Origin: an uncultured Mesorhizobium sp.
Lineage (GTDB): Bacteria > Pseudomonadota > Alphaproteobacteria > Rhizobiales > Rhizobiaceae
Reading direction: 5' to 3'
DNA length: 39,089 bases
NCBI GenBank assembly: GCA_937958475.1
Contig: CALFXR010000052.1
Coordinates: 1-39,089 of the forward strand
Shown here: one piece after another, positions 33,583-39,089 of the stretch
Numbering within the stretch: position 1 is the first letter of the stretch
Layout of the letters: the number at the start of each line of letters is the position of its first letter
Notes under the pieces: generated by a model
The model's input: only the letters and a program-made list of their open reading frames with translations
What the model was told of the DNA's origin: nothing
Database searches by the model: none
Translations under genes and position numbers: made by a program

Positions 33583-33723
33583 CGGTACCTCCTCGAAAGC
33601 TCCCCGACCGACGAACGCGTCGACGCCGCGATTATTCCCGGCGGCCACGCGTTCGTGAACGAGACTACCACCGCGCTCCCGGCCGGGTCAAAACGCCGCG
33701 GAAGGCGCGATGGCGACGTGCGT

Positions 33724-34074
33724 TCAGGCCCTGAAGATCAGGGCCGCGCCGCCGGCGATGAGGGCGAAGCCGAGCAGGTGGTTCAGCGTGAAGGCTTCCT
33801 TCAGGTAGAGCACGGAGAACACGGCGAAGACGCCGAGCGTGATGACCTCCTGGATCGTCTTCAGCTCGGCGGCGCTGTAGGCCTGGATGCCGATGCGGTT
33901 CGCCGGCACCGCCAGCCAGTACTCGAAGAAGGCGATGCCCCAGCTGGCGATCACCGCGATGTAGAGCGGCGACGTCTTGTACTTGAGATGGCCGTACCAG
34001 GCGAAGGTCATGAAGACGTTCGAGGCGAGCAGGAGGAGGATCGGCAGGACCTTGGGCGAGATGAGGAGGGACAT
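33724..34074 (-). CDS. DMT-superfamily membrane protein (DUF486)
   Basis: This 116-aa protein has four hydrophobic segments (about 9-26, 37-54, 73-91, 97-115) and the DUF486 pattern: LASNVFMTFAWYGHLK, SWGIAFFEYWLAVPANRIG, QEVITLGVFAVFSVLYLKE and GFALIAGGAALIFR. It is a small inner-membrane protein of unknown function, related to drug/metabolite transporters. The length matches the family exactly. It is divergent from the DUF3775 gene across 144 bases and single on its strand. Confidence 0.92.
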   Translation of the reverse strand: MSLLISPKVLPILLLLASNVFMTFAWYGHLKYKTSPLYIAVIASWGIAFFEYWLAVPANRIGIQAYSAAELKTIQEVITLGVFAVFSVLYLKEAFTLNHLLGFALIAGGAALIFRA

Positions 34075-34218
34075 GGGAAGCGCCGTTCGCGAGGGGGGAC
34101 GCAGAGCATTTCCGACGCGCCGCCAGGTGTGTCAATTGGCGCCGTCCGTGCCCGACAGGCATTTTGCGCTGCACGGGGGAAATGGGCTATCGTCCGCGGA
34201 CTGAAACGGAGGTTCATC

Positions 34219-34644
34219 GTGCAGCGGCCAACCGAGAGCGAATGGGAACTCGCCATAGACCCAGATACGGTCAGGCTGTTCATCCTGAAAGCCAAGGCGA
34301 TCAGCGCCGGGGTCAACGACGACTACGCCGACGGCAGCGAGCACGAGGTCGAGCTCGACGCCGAATCGCATGACAGCCATCACCACGACGGACTCGCCGA
34401 AGAGAAGGAAGAAGATCTCACGGAAGAGGAGCTCCGTGAGCTGATCAACGACCTCAACGTCGACGAATCCGCTGAGCTCGTTGCCCTTGCCTGGGTCGGC
34501 CGCGGCGACTTCGACGTGGCGGAATGGCAGGAGGCGGTCGAGCAGGCGCGCCAGCGCGGGAACAAGAGGACGTCCTCCTACCTGCTGGGCATGCCGATGC
34601 TCGCCGACTATCTCGAAGCCGGCCTCGAGGCGCTCGGCGCCTGA
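34219..34644 (+). CDS. DUF3775-domain protein
   Basis: This 141-aa acidic protein has an N-terminal half with a His/Glu-rich low-complexity patch (SHDSHHHDGLAEEKEEDLTEEELRELI split over about 51-78). The C-terminal half carries the DUF3775 signature: LNVDESAELVALAWVGRGD, WQEAVEQAR and YLLGMPMLADYLEAGLEAL. The function is unknown; the family is common in Alphaproteobacteria. The GTG at 34219 has CGGAGG 6 bases upstream. The same frame is open far upstream, but that part is antisense to other genes. A 9-bp stem-loop follows the stop codon. Confidence 0.88.
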   Translation: MQRPTESEWELAIDPDTVRLFILKAKAISAGVNDDYADGSEHEVELDAESHDSHHHDGLAEEKEEDLTEEELRELINDLNVDESAELVALAWVGRGDFDVAEWQEAVEQARQRGNKRTSSYLLGMPMLADYLEAGLEALGA

Positions 34645-34655
34645 CCGTGCGGACG

Positions 34656-34682
34656 GCGCCCGGCAGGTGCGGCGCCGGGCGC
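34656..34682 (+). terminator. Hairpin after the DUF3775 gene
   Basis: GCGCCCGGC (34656-34664) pairs with GCCGGGCGC (34674-34682) 11 bases after the stop codon. No T tract follows. Confidence 0.4.
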
Positions 34683-34814
34683 GGCCTCCCAGCCGGCCCC
34701 TCACAGGTAAACGGCCGCGCTGACCTTTCCTTTACCGTTGGCGGCTAGTCTCGCGGGTCGGGTTCAGCACCCATTCCTGCCCGTCAGGCATGGATGCAAC
34801 GCAGGAACGGCCGC

Positions 34815-35582
34815 ATGCCCCCCACGCGCCAGTCCCTTGTCCGCTACGTGCTCGTCGCCGGCGTCGCGCTCGCCGGGTGCAGTTCCGACAGCGTCCTGTC
34901 GCTGCGTCCCGACATCGACGTCGGCACGCGCACGGCGGCCGTCGCCGGCGGCGGCCTGCGCGACCTCGTTCCCGCCGATCCCTACCTCGCCGGCTATCCG
35001 CGGCTCGATCCGCCCATGGAATCCGCGCCCGCCGTGATGCCGGCAGACGAGGTGTCGTGCCGGGAAGACCTCAGCCGCCTCGGCGTCGCCTACAGCGACC
35101 TCGCCCCGATAAACGACGGCGGCGCCTGCGGCATCGACTTCCCGGTGAAGGTGACGGCGATCGGCGGCATCGAGATGAAACCCGCCGCGACGCTGCGCTG
35201 CGAGATGGCGGCCGCCTTCGCCACCTGGGCGAAGAAGGAACTCGTGCCGGCCGCGCGCACCCGCTACTTCTCCGGCATCAGGACCATCCACCAGGGATCG
35301 AGCTACTCGTGCCGGAACGTGCGCGGCACGGGCCGCCCGTCGGAACACGCCCGCGGCAACGCCCTCGACGTGACGCGCATCGAGCTGAACAACGGGCGCG
35401 ACATCGACGTGCGCAGGCCCGGCTGGTTCGCCTTCCGCACCCGCGGCTTCCTCGACACGGTCCGGTCCGACGGCTGCGACTACTTCAACACCGTGCTCGG
35501 CCCGGGCTACGACGCCGACCACAAGGACCATTTCCACTTCGACATCAGGCCGCGCCGCAACGGCTATCGCACCTGCCGCTGA
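34815..35582 (+). CDS. Extensin-family lipoprotein (M15-like)
   Basis: This 255-aa protein has a short positively charged start, a hydrophobic run and a lipobox, ALAGC (Cys about residue 22), so it is probably lipid-anchored. The extensin-like C-terminal domain (PF06904) begins near residue 70 with SCREDLSRLGV. It includes a SEHARGNALD zinc-type segment and the closing DADHKDHFHFD, like M15 peptidases. An envelope peptidoglycan role is inferred. The ATG at 34815 follows AGGAA with a good gap; an ATG at 34794 would add seven basic residues. It is the complete counterpart of the partial gene at the left edge of the window, but that copy has diverged strongly. Confidence 0.88.
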   Translation: MPPTRQSLVRYVLVAGVALAGCSSDSVLSLRPDIDVGTRTAAVAGGGLRDLVPADPYLAGYPRLDPPMESAPAVMPADEVSCREDLSRLGVAYSDLAPINDGGACGIDFPVKVTAIGGIEMKPAATLRCEMAAAFATWAKKELVPAARTRYFSGIRTIHQGSSYSCRNVRGTGRPSEHARGNALDVTRIELNNGRDIDVRRPGWFAFRTRGFLDTVRSDGCDYFNTVLGPGYDADHKDHFHFDIRPRRNGYRTCR

Positions 35583-35589
35583 CGGCATC

Positions 35590-35614
35590 GGAACCGCTTC
35601 TTCCTCCTTCCGTT
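35590..35614 (+). promoter_or_regulatory. EcfG (general stress response) type promoter upstream of the TlyC/CorC-type gene
   Basis: GGAAC (35590-35594) and CGTT (35611-35614) are separated by 16 bases. This matches the alphaproteobacterial EcfG consensus GGAAC-N16/17-CGTT exactly. Transcription would start near 35621, about 52 bases before the ATG. Confidence 0.55.
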
Positions 35615-35672
35615 GAGCAACAATCGACGCCGGGGTGTTCCTCAGGCGCTCACGCGGATGCTATGTAGCGCC

Positions 35673-36983
35673 ATGCTCTATTTCGAAATCGCCGTTGTCG
35701 GTGTCCTCATCGTCCTCAACGGCCTCCTCGCCATGTCCGAACTCGCCATCGTCTCGGCTCGGCCGGCACGGTTGAAGGCGATGCAGGAGCGCGGCGTGCG
35801 CGGCGCGGCAAAGGCGCTGACGCTCTCCGAGAACCCCGGACGCTTCCTGTCGACGGTGCAGATCGGCATCACGCTCGTCGGCATCCTGTCCGGCGCCATC
35901 TCCGGCGCGACGCTCGGCGGACGACTCGCCGGCGTGCTGCTGGCGCTCGGCCTCGGCGAAGGGACGGCCAATGCGCTCGGCGTGGGCATCGTCGTCGCCG
36001 CCATCACCTACGCCTCGCTGATCGTCGGCGAACTCGTTCCCAAGCAGATCGCCCTGCGCAACCCGGAAGGCATCGCCGTTCGCGCGGCGCCGGCGATGTC
36101 GCTGCTCGCCAGGGTCGCGGCTCCCGTCGTCTGGCTGCTCGACATTTCCGGGCGCGCGGTGCTGTGGCTACTCGGGCAGCGCAAGCAAGGCCCGGACAAG
36201 GTCACCGACGAGGAGATCAAGATGCTCGTCGCCGAGGCCGAGCACCACGGCACGATCGAGGCCGACGAACGCAGGATGATCGCCGGCGTGATGCGCCTCG
36301 GCGACCGCGCCGTGCGTGCCCTGATGACGCCGCGCACCGACGTCGACTGGCTGAACCTCGACGCCGACGAGGCGACGATCCGCAAGCTGCTCCTGGAGAC
36401 GCAGCATTCGCGCCTGCCGGCAGGCGAAGGTTCGGTCGACGCCATGGTCGGCGTCGTCCAGACCCGCGAACTGCTCGCCGCGGCGCTGGCCGGCGGCAGC
36501 ATCGATCCGCGCCGCCATGTCCGCACCGCGCCGATCGTGCACGACCAGGCCGACGCGCTGGACGTGCTCTCCACGCTGAAGGAGGCCGACGTTCCCGTCG
36601 CGCTCGTCCACGACGAGTACGGCAATTTCGAGGGGCTCGTCACGCCGGCCGACATCCTCGAGGCGATCACCGGCGTGTTCCGCTCCGATCTCGACGAGGA
36701 CGACCCCGTCATGATCCGGCGCGACGACGGCTCCTGGCTGCTCGCCGGCTTCATGCCCGCCGACGAGATGGCCGACCAGCTCGGCATCGAACTGCCCGAA
36801 AGCCGCGAATACGACACGCTCGCCGGCTTCCTGCTGTCGCTGTTCCACCGCCTGCCGTCCACCGGCGAAGCGGTGGAGACGCAAGGCTGGCGCTTCGAGG
36901 TGGTCGACCTCGACGGGCGCCGCATCGACAAGGTGCTGGCGACCACGCTGCCGACAGGCGGGCGCGAGATTCTGCCGCGGTAG
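35673..36983 (+). CDS. HlyC/CorC (TlyC)-type membrane protein with CBS domains
   Basis: This 436-aa protein has an N-terminal DUF21/CNNM membrane domain (about 1-190; AVVGVLIVLNGLLAMSELAIVSARPARL, split, then ISGATLGGRLAG and IVGELVPKQIAL). A CBS pair (about 205-330) follows with VRALMTPRTDVDWL and PVALVHDEYGNFEGLVTPADILEAI. The C-terminal CorC_HlyC/transporter-associated domain (about 345-430) has DGSWLLAGFMPADEM. Relatives export magnesium or cobalt, and the 'hemolysin' name is historical. The ATG at 35673 is preferred; 35658 is possible. An EcfG-type promoter lies upstream, suggesting stress induction. Confidence 0.93.
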   Translation: MLYFEIAVVGVLIVLNGLLAMSELAIVSARPARLKAMQERGVRGAAKALTLSENPGRFLSTVQIGITLVGILSGAISGATLGGRLAGVLLALGLGEGTANALGVGIVVAAITYASLIVGELVPKQIALRNPEGIAVRAAPAMSLLARVAAPVVWLLDISGRAVLWLLGQRKQGPDKVTDEEIKMLVAEAEHHGTIEADERRMIAGVMRLGDRAVRALMTPRTDVDWLNLDADEATIRKLLLETQHSRLPAGEGSVDAMVGVVQTRELLAAALAGGSIDPRRHVRTAPIVHDQADALDVLSTLKEADVPVALVHDEYGNFEGLVTPADILEAITGVFRSDLDEDDPVMIRRDDGSWLLAGFMPADEMADQLGIELPESREYDTLAGFLLSLFHRLPSTGEAVETQGWRFEVVDLDGRRIDKVLATTLPTGGREILPR

Positions 36984-37027
36984 CGGCTTTGAGGGCATCC
37001 GGCCGGTGTGGTAGAGATGCGGTCGGA

Positions 37028-37402
37028 ATGGCCGCGGGGCGGGCGGCGCCAGGGAACGAACCGTTGCTTTCGGAGACGATTTCCACACTGCCGCAGCGAA
37101 AGGCTGCCGAGGCCGCGCGCCGCAGGCGGGTGGCAGGGGAAGCCGTGCGGGAACTCCGGGACTACGCCCGCTCGCACGGCGGCGCCTTCGTCGTGTTCGG
37201 ATCGTTCGTGAAGGATGCGATGCGCTTCGACAGCGACCTCGACGTCATGGTCGACTTCCCGGTCGAGGCTTCCGCGGACGCCTGGCGGCATGTCGAGGCC
37301 GTCTGCGAGAAGCGCGCGATTCCCGTCGACCTCCACGACGCGAGGACGACCAAGCCCGCATTCGCCGATCGCGTTCGCAGAACCGGCCTAGTGCTGGCAT
37401 GA
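37028..37402 (+). CDS. mntA: MntA-type nucleotidyltransferase antitoxin (MNT domain)
   Basis: This 124-aa protein carries the exact minimal-nucleotidyltransferase motif Gly-Ser-x10-Asp-x-Asp (Gly58, Ser59, Asp70, Asp72; GSFVKDAM then DSDLD), and a third carboxylate at Asp101 in PVDLHDA. Antitoxins of this type inactivate the partner HEPN RNase by adding AMP to a Tyr near its active site. The gene stop overlaps the next start (ATGA), the usual MntA-HepT arrangement. The roughly 45 residues before the motif are longer than in typical MntA. The start at 37028 is an ATG with a weak ribosome site, so the true N-terminus could be shorter. Confidence 0.8.
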   Translation: MAAGRAAPGNEPLLSETISTLPQRKAAEAARRRRVAGEAVRELRDYARSHGGAFVVFGSFVKDAMRFDSDLDVMVDFPVEASADAWRHVEAVCEKRAIPVDLHDARTTKPAFADRVRRTGLVLA

Positions 37403-37884
37403 CCGACGCGCGCTGGATCGAAGTGGACGATGACGTGGATTCGGCGTGCCGCCATTTCGGCAACGCAGCGAAACTCCATGATCAGGGCGGTTTCGATGCG
37501 GCGGGCCTTGCCGGCTATAAGGCGCGGATGGCACTTCTGCATGCCATGCAGTCGGGGCACGCTTCGCTGGAGGCAGCGTTGAAACGGATACTGGAAATCC
37601 TCGGCGAAGAGCCTCCAGCCGGCGACCAGTCCCACGCCGATCTCGTCAGGCGCGCAGCCCGGGTCATCTCGACGCCGGGACTTTCCCGTCCTGCGATCCT
37701 CTCCGACGACGTTGCCCGCGATGCCGACGAAACACGGCGCTTCCGCCATCGCGCCACGCACGACTACGACAATTTCGAACCGGCGCTTGCGGCCCCGTCC
37801 ATCGAGGCAGCGCGCCGTCTCGCCACGTCCCTGAAGCCGCGCGTCGCCGCGTTCAGGGATGCGATCGATCCGCCGGCGGGCTGA
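37399..37884 (+). CDS. hepT: HepT-type HEPN-domain toxin (RNase)
   Basis: This 161-aa all-helical protein carries the HEPN catalytic motif Arg-x4-His-x-Tyr (Arg116, His121, Tyr123; FRHRATHDY). The Tyr is the residue that partner MNT proteins are known to AMPylate. Helices with LKRILEILGEE and VRRAARVI precede it, as in HEPN folds. HepT toxins are RNases that stop growth when free. It overlaps mntA by 4 bases, so both proteins come from one transcript. The length is slightly above the usual 130-150 aa. It is convergent with the flavin reductase gene. Confidence 0.8.
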   Translation: MTDARWIEVDDDVDSACRHFGNAAKLHDQGGFDAAGLAGYKARMALLHAMQSGHASLEAALKRILEILGEEPPAGDQSHADLVRRAARVISTPGLSRPAILSDDVARDADETRRFRHRATHDYDNFEPALAAPSIEAARRLATSLKPRVAAFRDAIDPPAG

Positions 37885-37922
37885 GCGCCCAGGGGGCATG
37901 CGGGGGTGCCTTGCCCAAGAGA

Positions 37923-37949
37923 GAAGGGCCGCGCAGCGCACGGCCCTTC
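37923..37949 (-). terminator. Terminator hairpin between hepT and the flavin reductase gene
   Basis: A 9-bp GAAGGGCCG/CGGCCCTTC stem with a 9-base loop is followed on the minus strand by TCTCTT. It lies 30 bases after the flavin reductase stop codon and could also stop hepT transcripts coming from the other side. Confidence 0.55.
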
Positions 37950-37978
37950 CGTCCCGGGAGGAAAGTCCGGTCGGCCGC

Positions 37979-38581
37979 TCAGGCGGCCTTGGCGCCGGCC
38001 CTGGCGGCGTCGCTGCCGCGCGCGGCCTTCAGCGCCTGCGCCCACCACGAAAGCTGGCCGAGCATGTCGTTGCCGGCGGCGGCGATGTGCGGGAAGTCGG
38101 CGATCGGCTTGCCTTCCTTGATCGCGGCGTAGTCGGCCCAGACGATGTGGACGGCCGCGCGGACCGGTGCCATCTGCAGCTCGACCGCGTTGAGGCGCAG
38201 CTGCTCGATGGCACGCGCCCCGCCGACGCCGCCGTAGCCGACGAAGGCGACCGGCTTGCGGTTCCACTCGGTATAGGCGTAGTCGAGCGCGTTCTTCAGC
38301 ACGGCGCTCGGGCCGCGATTGTATTCGCCGGTGATGAAGATGAAGCCGTCGAACTCGGCGACCTTCTTCTGCCACTTCTGGGCGACCTCGTTCTTCGAGG
38401 GCACCCAGGCCGAGGACGCGACCTCGTCGAAGAACGGCAGCGGGAAGTCGCGCAGGTCGACGATCTCGACGTCGAGGTCGCCGCGCTCGGCGGCGAGCTT
38501 GGCGATCCAGGCGGTCGGGACGTCGGCGAAGCGGGCCTCCCGCGTCGAGCCGACGACCACCGCGATAAGGGGTTTGGACAT
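37979..38581 (-). CDS. NADPH-dependent FMN reductase (flavodoxin-like fold)
   Basis: This 200-aa protein opens MSKPLIAVVVGSTREARFAD, the phosphate-binding loop of the family. FPLPFFDE follows, then ITGEYNRGPSAVLKNALDY, the FMN ring-contact segment (usually PEYN..P..LKNAID), and VAFVGYGGVGGARAIEQLR. Such enzymes reduce FMN, quinones, azo dyes or chromate with NAD(P)H in the cytoplasm. The ATG at 38581 has GGAG with a 7-base gap; an upstream extension to 38614 lacks a site. It is divergent from an HxlR regulator with a shared palindrome, a common arrangement for quinone-responsive reductases. Confidence 0.92.
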   Translation of the reverse strand: MSKPLIAVVVGSTREARFADVPTAWIAKLAAERGDLDVEIVDLRDFPLPFFDEVASSAWVPSKNEVAQKWQKKVAEFDGFIFITGEYNRGPSAVLKNALDYAYTEWNRKPVAFVGYGGVGGARAIEQLRLNAVELQMAPVRAAVHIVWADYAAIKEGKPIADFPHIAAAGNDMLGQLSWWAQALKAARGSDAARAGAKAA

Positions 38582-38606
38582 TTCATTCTCCTTCTGAAAC
38601 TTGCTA

Positions 38607-38621
38607 GTATCCAATGGATAC
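38607..38621. promoter_or_regulatory. Palindromic operator for the HxlR regulator
   Basis: GTATCC-aat-GGATAC is a perfect 6-bp inverted repeat centred in the 88-base divergent gap. It lies 25 bases from the reductase ATG and 48 from the HxlR ATG. A CTATAT -10-like hexamer for the HxlR gene is at 38627-38632. HxlR regulators often bind such sites beside their own gene; binding here is inferred. Confidence 0.65.
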
Positions 38622-38669
38622 CGGCGCTATATAAGTGACCGGTTTTGCAGCGCACAAGGAGGCACCTTT

Positions 38670-39044
38670 ATGAAACCAAGGCACCCCCACCACTCCGAGG
38701 ACTGCCGCGCCGTGTCGGAAATCCTGCAGCGTGTCGGCGACAAATGGACCGTGCTGGTGGTGGGCAAGCTGGGCGACGGACCGATGCGTTTCAACGAGCT
38801 CCGACAGGCCGTCGGCGGCATCTCGCAGAAGATGCTGACGACCACGCTGCGCGGCCTGCAACGCGATGGATTCATTACGAGAACCGTCTTCCCGACGATC
38901 CCGCCGCGGGTCGATTACGAACTCACCCAACTCGGCCGCGAACTGCTCGTCCCGGTCAACGCGCTGGGCGACTGGGCGCGGAAGAACACGGCCCGCGTCA
39001 ACGCGGCGCGGGCAAGGTTCGACGAGGCGGAGAAGGCGGCGTAG
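38670..39044 (+). CDS. HxlR-family transcriptional regulator
   Basis: This 124-aa protein has the HxlR winged-HTH domain. DCRAVSEILQRVGDKWTVLVVGKL covers the opening, followed by GPMRFNELRQAVGGISQKMLTTTLRGLQRDGFITR with the recognition helix, and PRVDYELTQLGREL for the wing. A single Cys sits just before the domain (Asp-Cys-Arg), where redox- or quinone-sensing members have their reactive Cys. It probably represses the divergent flavin reductase gene and itself through the palindrome between them. The ATG at 38670 has AAGGAGG 7 bases upstream. No gene is visible after 39044. Confidence 0.93.
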   Translation: MKPRHPHHSEDCRAVSEILQRVGDKWTVLVVGKLGDGPMRFNELRQAVGGISQKMLTTTLRGLQRDGFITRTVFPTIPPRVDYELTQLGRELLVPVNALGDWARKNTARVNAARARFDEAEKAA

Positions 39045-39089
39045 AGGGGTTTCGGTGACGGTGTGTTCACCGGAGGGGAACGGGGGGCG

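Noticed and set aside
33094..34644. Long plus-strand frame leading into the DUF3775 protein
   Set aside because: The upstream part is antisense to the TPR-like and DUF486 genes; a GTG with CGGAGG at 34219 is the credible start.
1..39089. tRNA, rRNA, transposase, integrase or prophage genes
   Set aside because: Looked for on both strands and no supporting motifs or structures were seen.

Overview
The window is GC-rich, densely coding DNA from an alphaproteobacterium, most likely of the order Hyphomicrobiales (Rhizobiales). This placement is inference. It rests on the trxB-lsrB pair beside a divergent Lrp gene, extensin-family M15-like proteins, a DUF3775 gene, an EcfG-type promoter, and a predicted small RNA resembling the alphaproteobacterial alpha-r14 family. 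I see no rRNA, tRNA, CRISPR array, insertion sequence or prophage. The region reads as chromosome with some accessory genes.

Left part (1-10.4 kb): the 3' part of an extensin-family gene, a FadL-type outer membrane protein, a lytic transglycosylase lipoprotein, a small secreted Cys-rich protein, a beta-hydroxyacid dehydrogenase, a cold-shock protein, a GST, two overlapping EAL-domain genes, aspartate aminotransferase and a dienelactone-hydrolase-like enzyme. The two EAL proteins have lost different catalytic residues.

Middle (10.1-25.4 kb): a probable two-gene unit made of a 108-aa unknown protein and an 850-aa fusion. The fusion joins a ComEC-like metallo-beta-lactamase domain to a gingipain-like (C25, caspase-clan) protease, and it is the strongest candidate here for an undescribed system. 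It is divergent from an EF-G-like GTPase gene. Next come msrP (without msrQ), a predicted anti-Shine-Dalgarno small RNA, the redox pair lsrB and trxB, an Lrp-family regulator, and a 1755-aa secreted protein. That protein has a propeller-like N-terminus, six DUF11-like repeats and three peptidoglycan-binding-like modules set inside them.

Right part (25.4-39.1 kb): an MFS transporter, then the full ADP-L-glycero-D-manno-heptose route and two heptosyltransferases as a divergent locus (gmhB-gmhA-hldE on minus, hldD-waaF-waaC on plus). This shows an LPS inner core containing heptose. Then come greA with a terminator in its leader, a TPR-like secreted protein, a DMT/DUF486 membrane protein, a DUF3775 protein, a complete extensin-family lipoprotein, a TlyC/CorC-type protein with an EcfG-type promoter, an MntA-HepT toxin-antitoxin pair, and a divergent flavin reductase/HxlR regulator pair sharing a palindromic operator.

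A cell-envelope and redox-stress theme recurs: LPS heptose, PG-binding, M15-like proteins, transglycosylase, FadL; MsrP, TrxB, LsrB, GST, HxlR. All functions are inferred from sequence reading alone.
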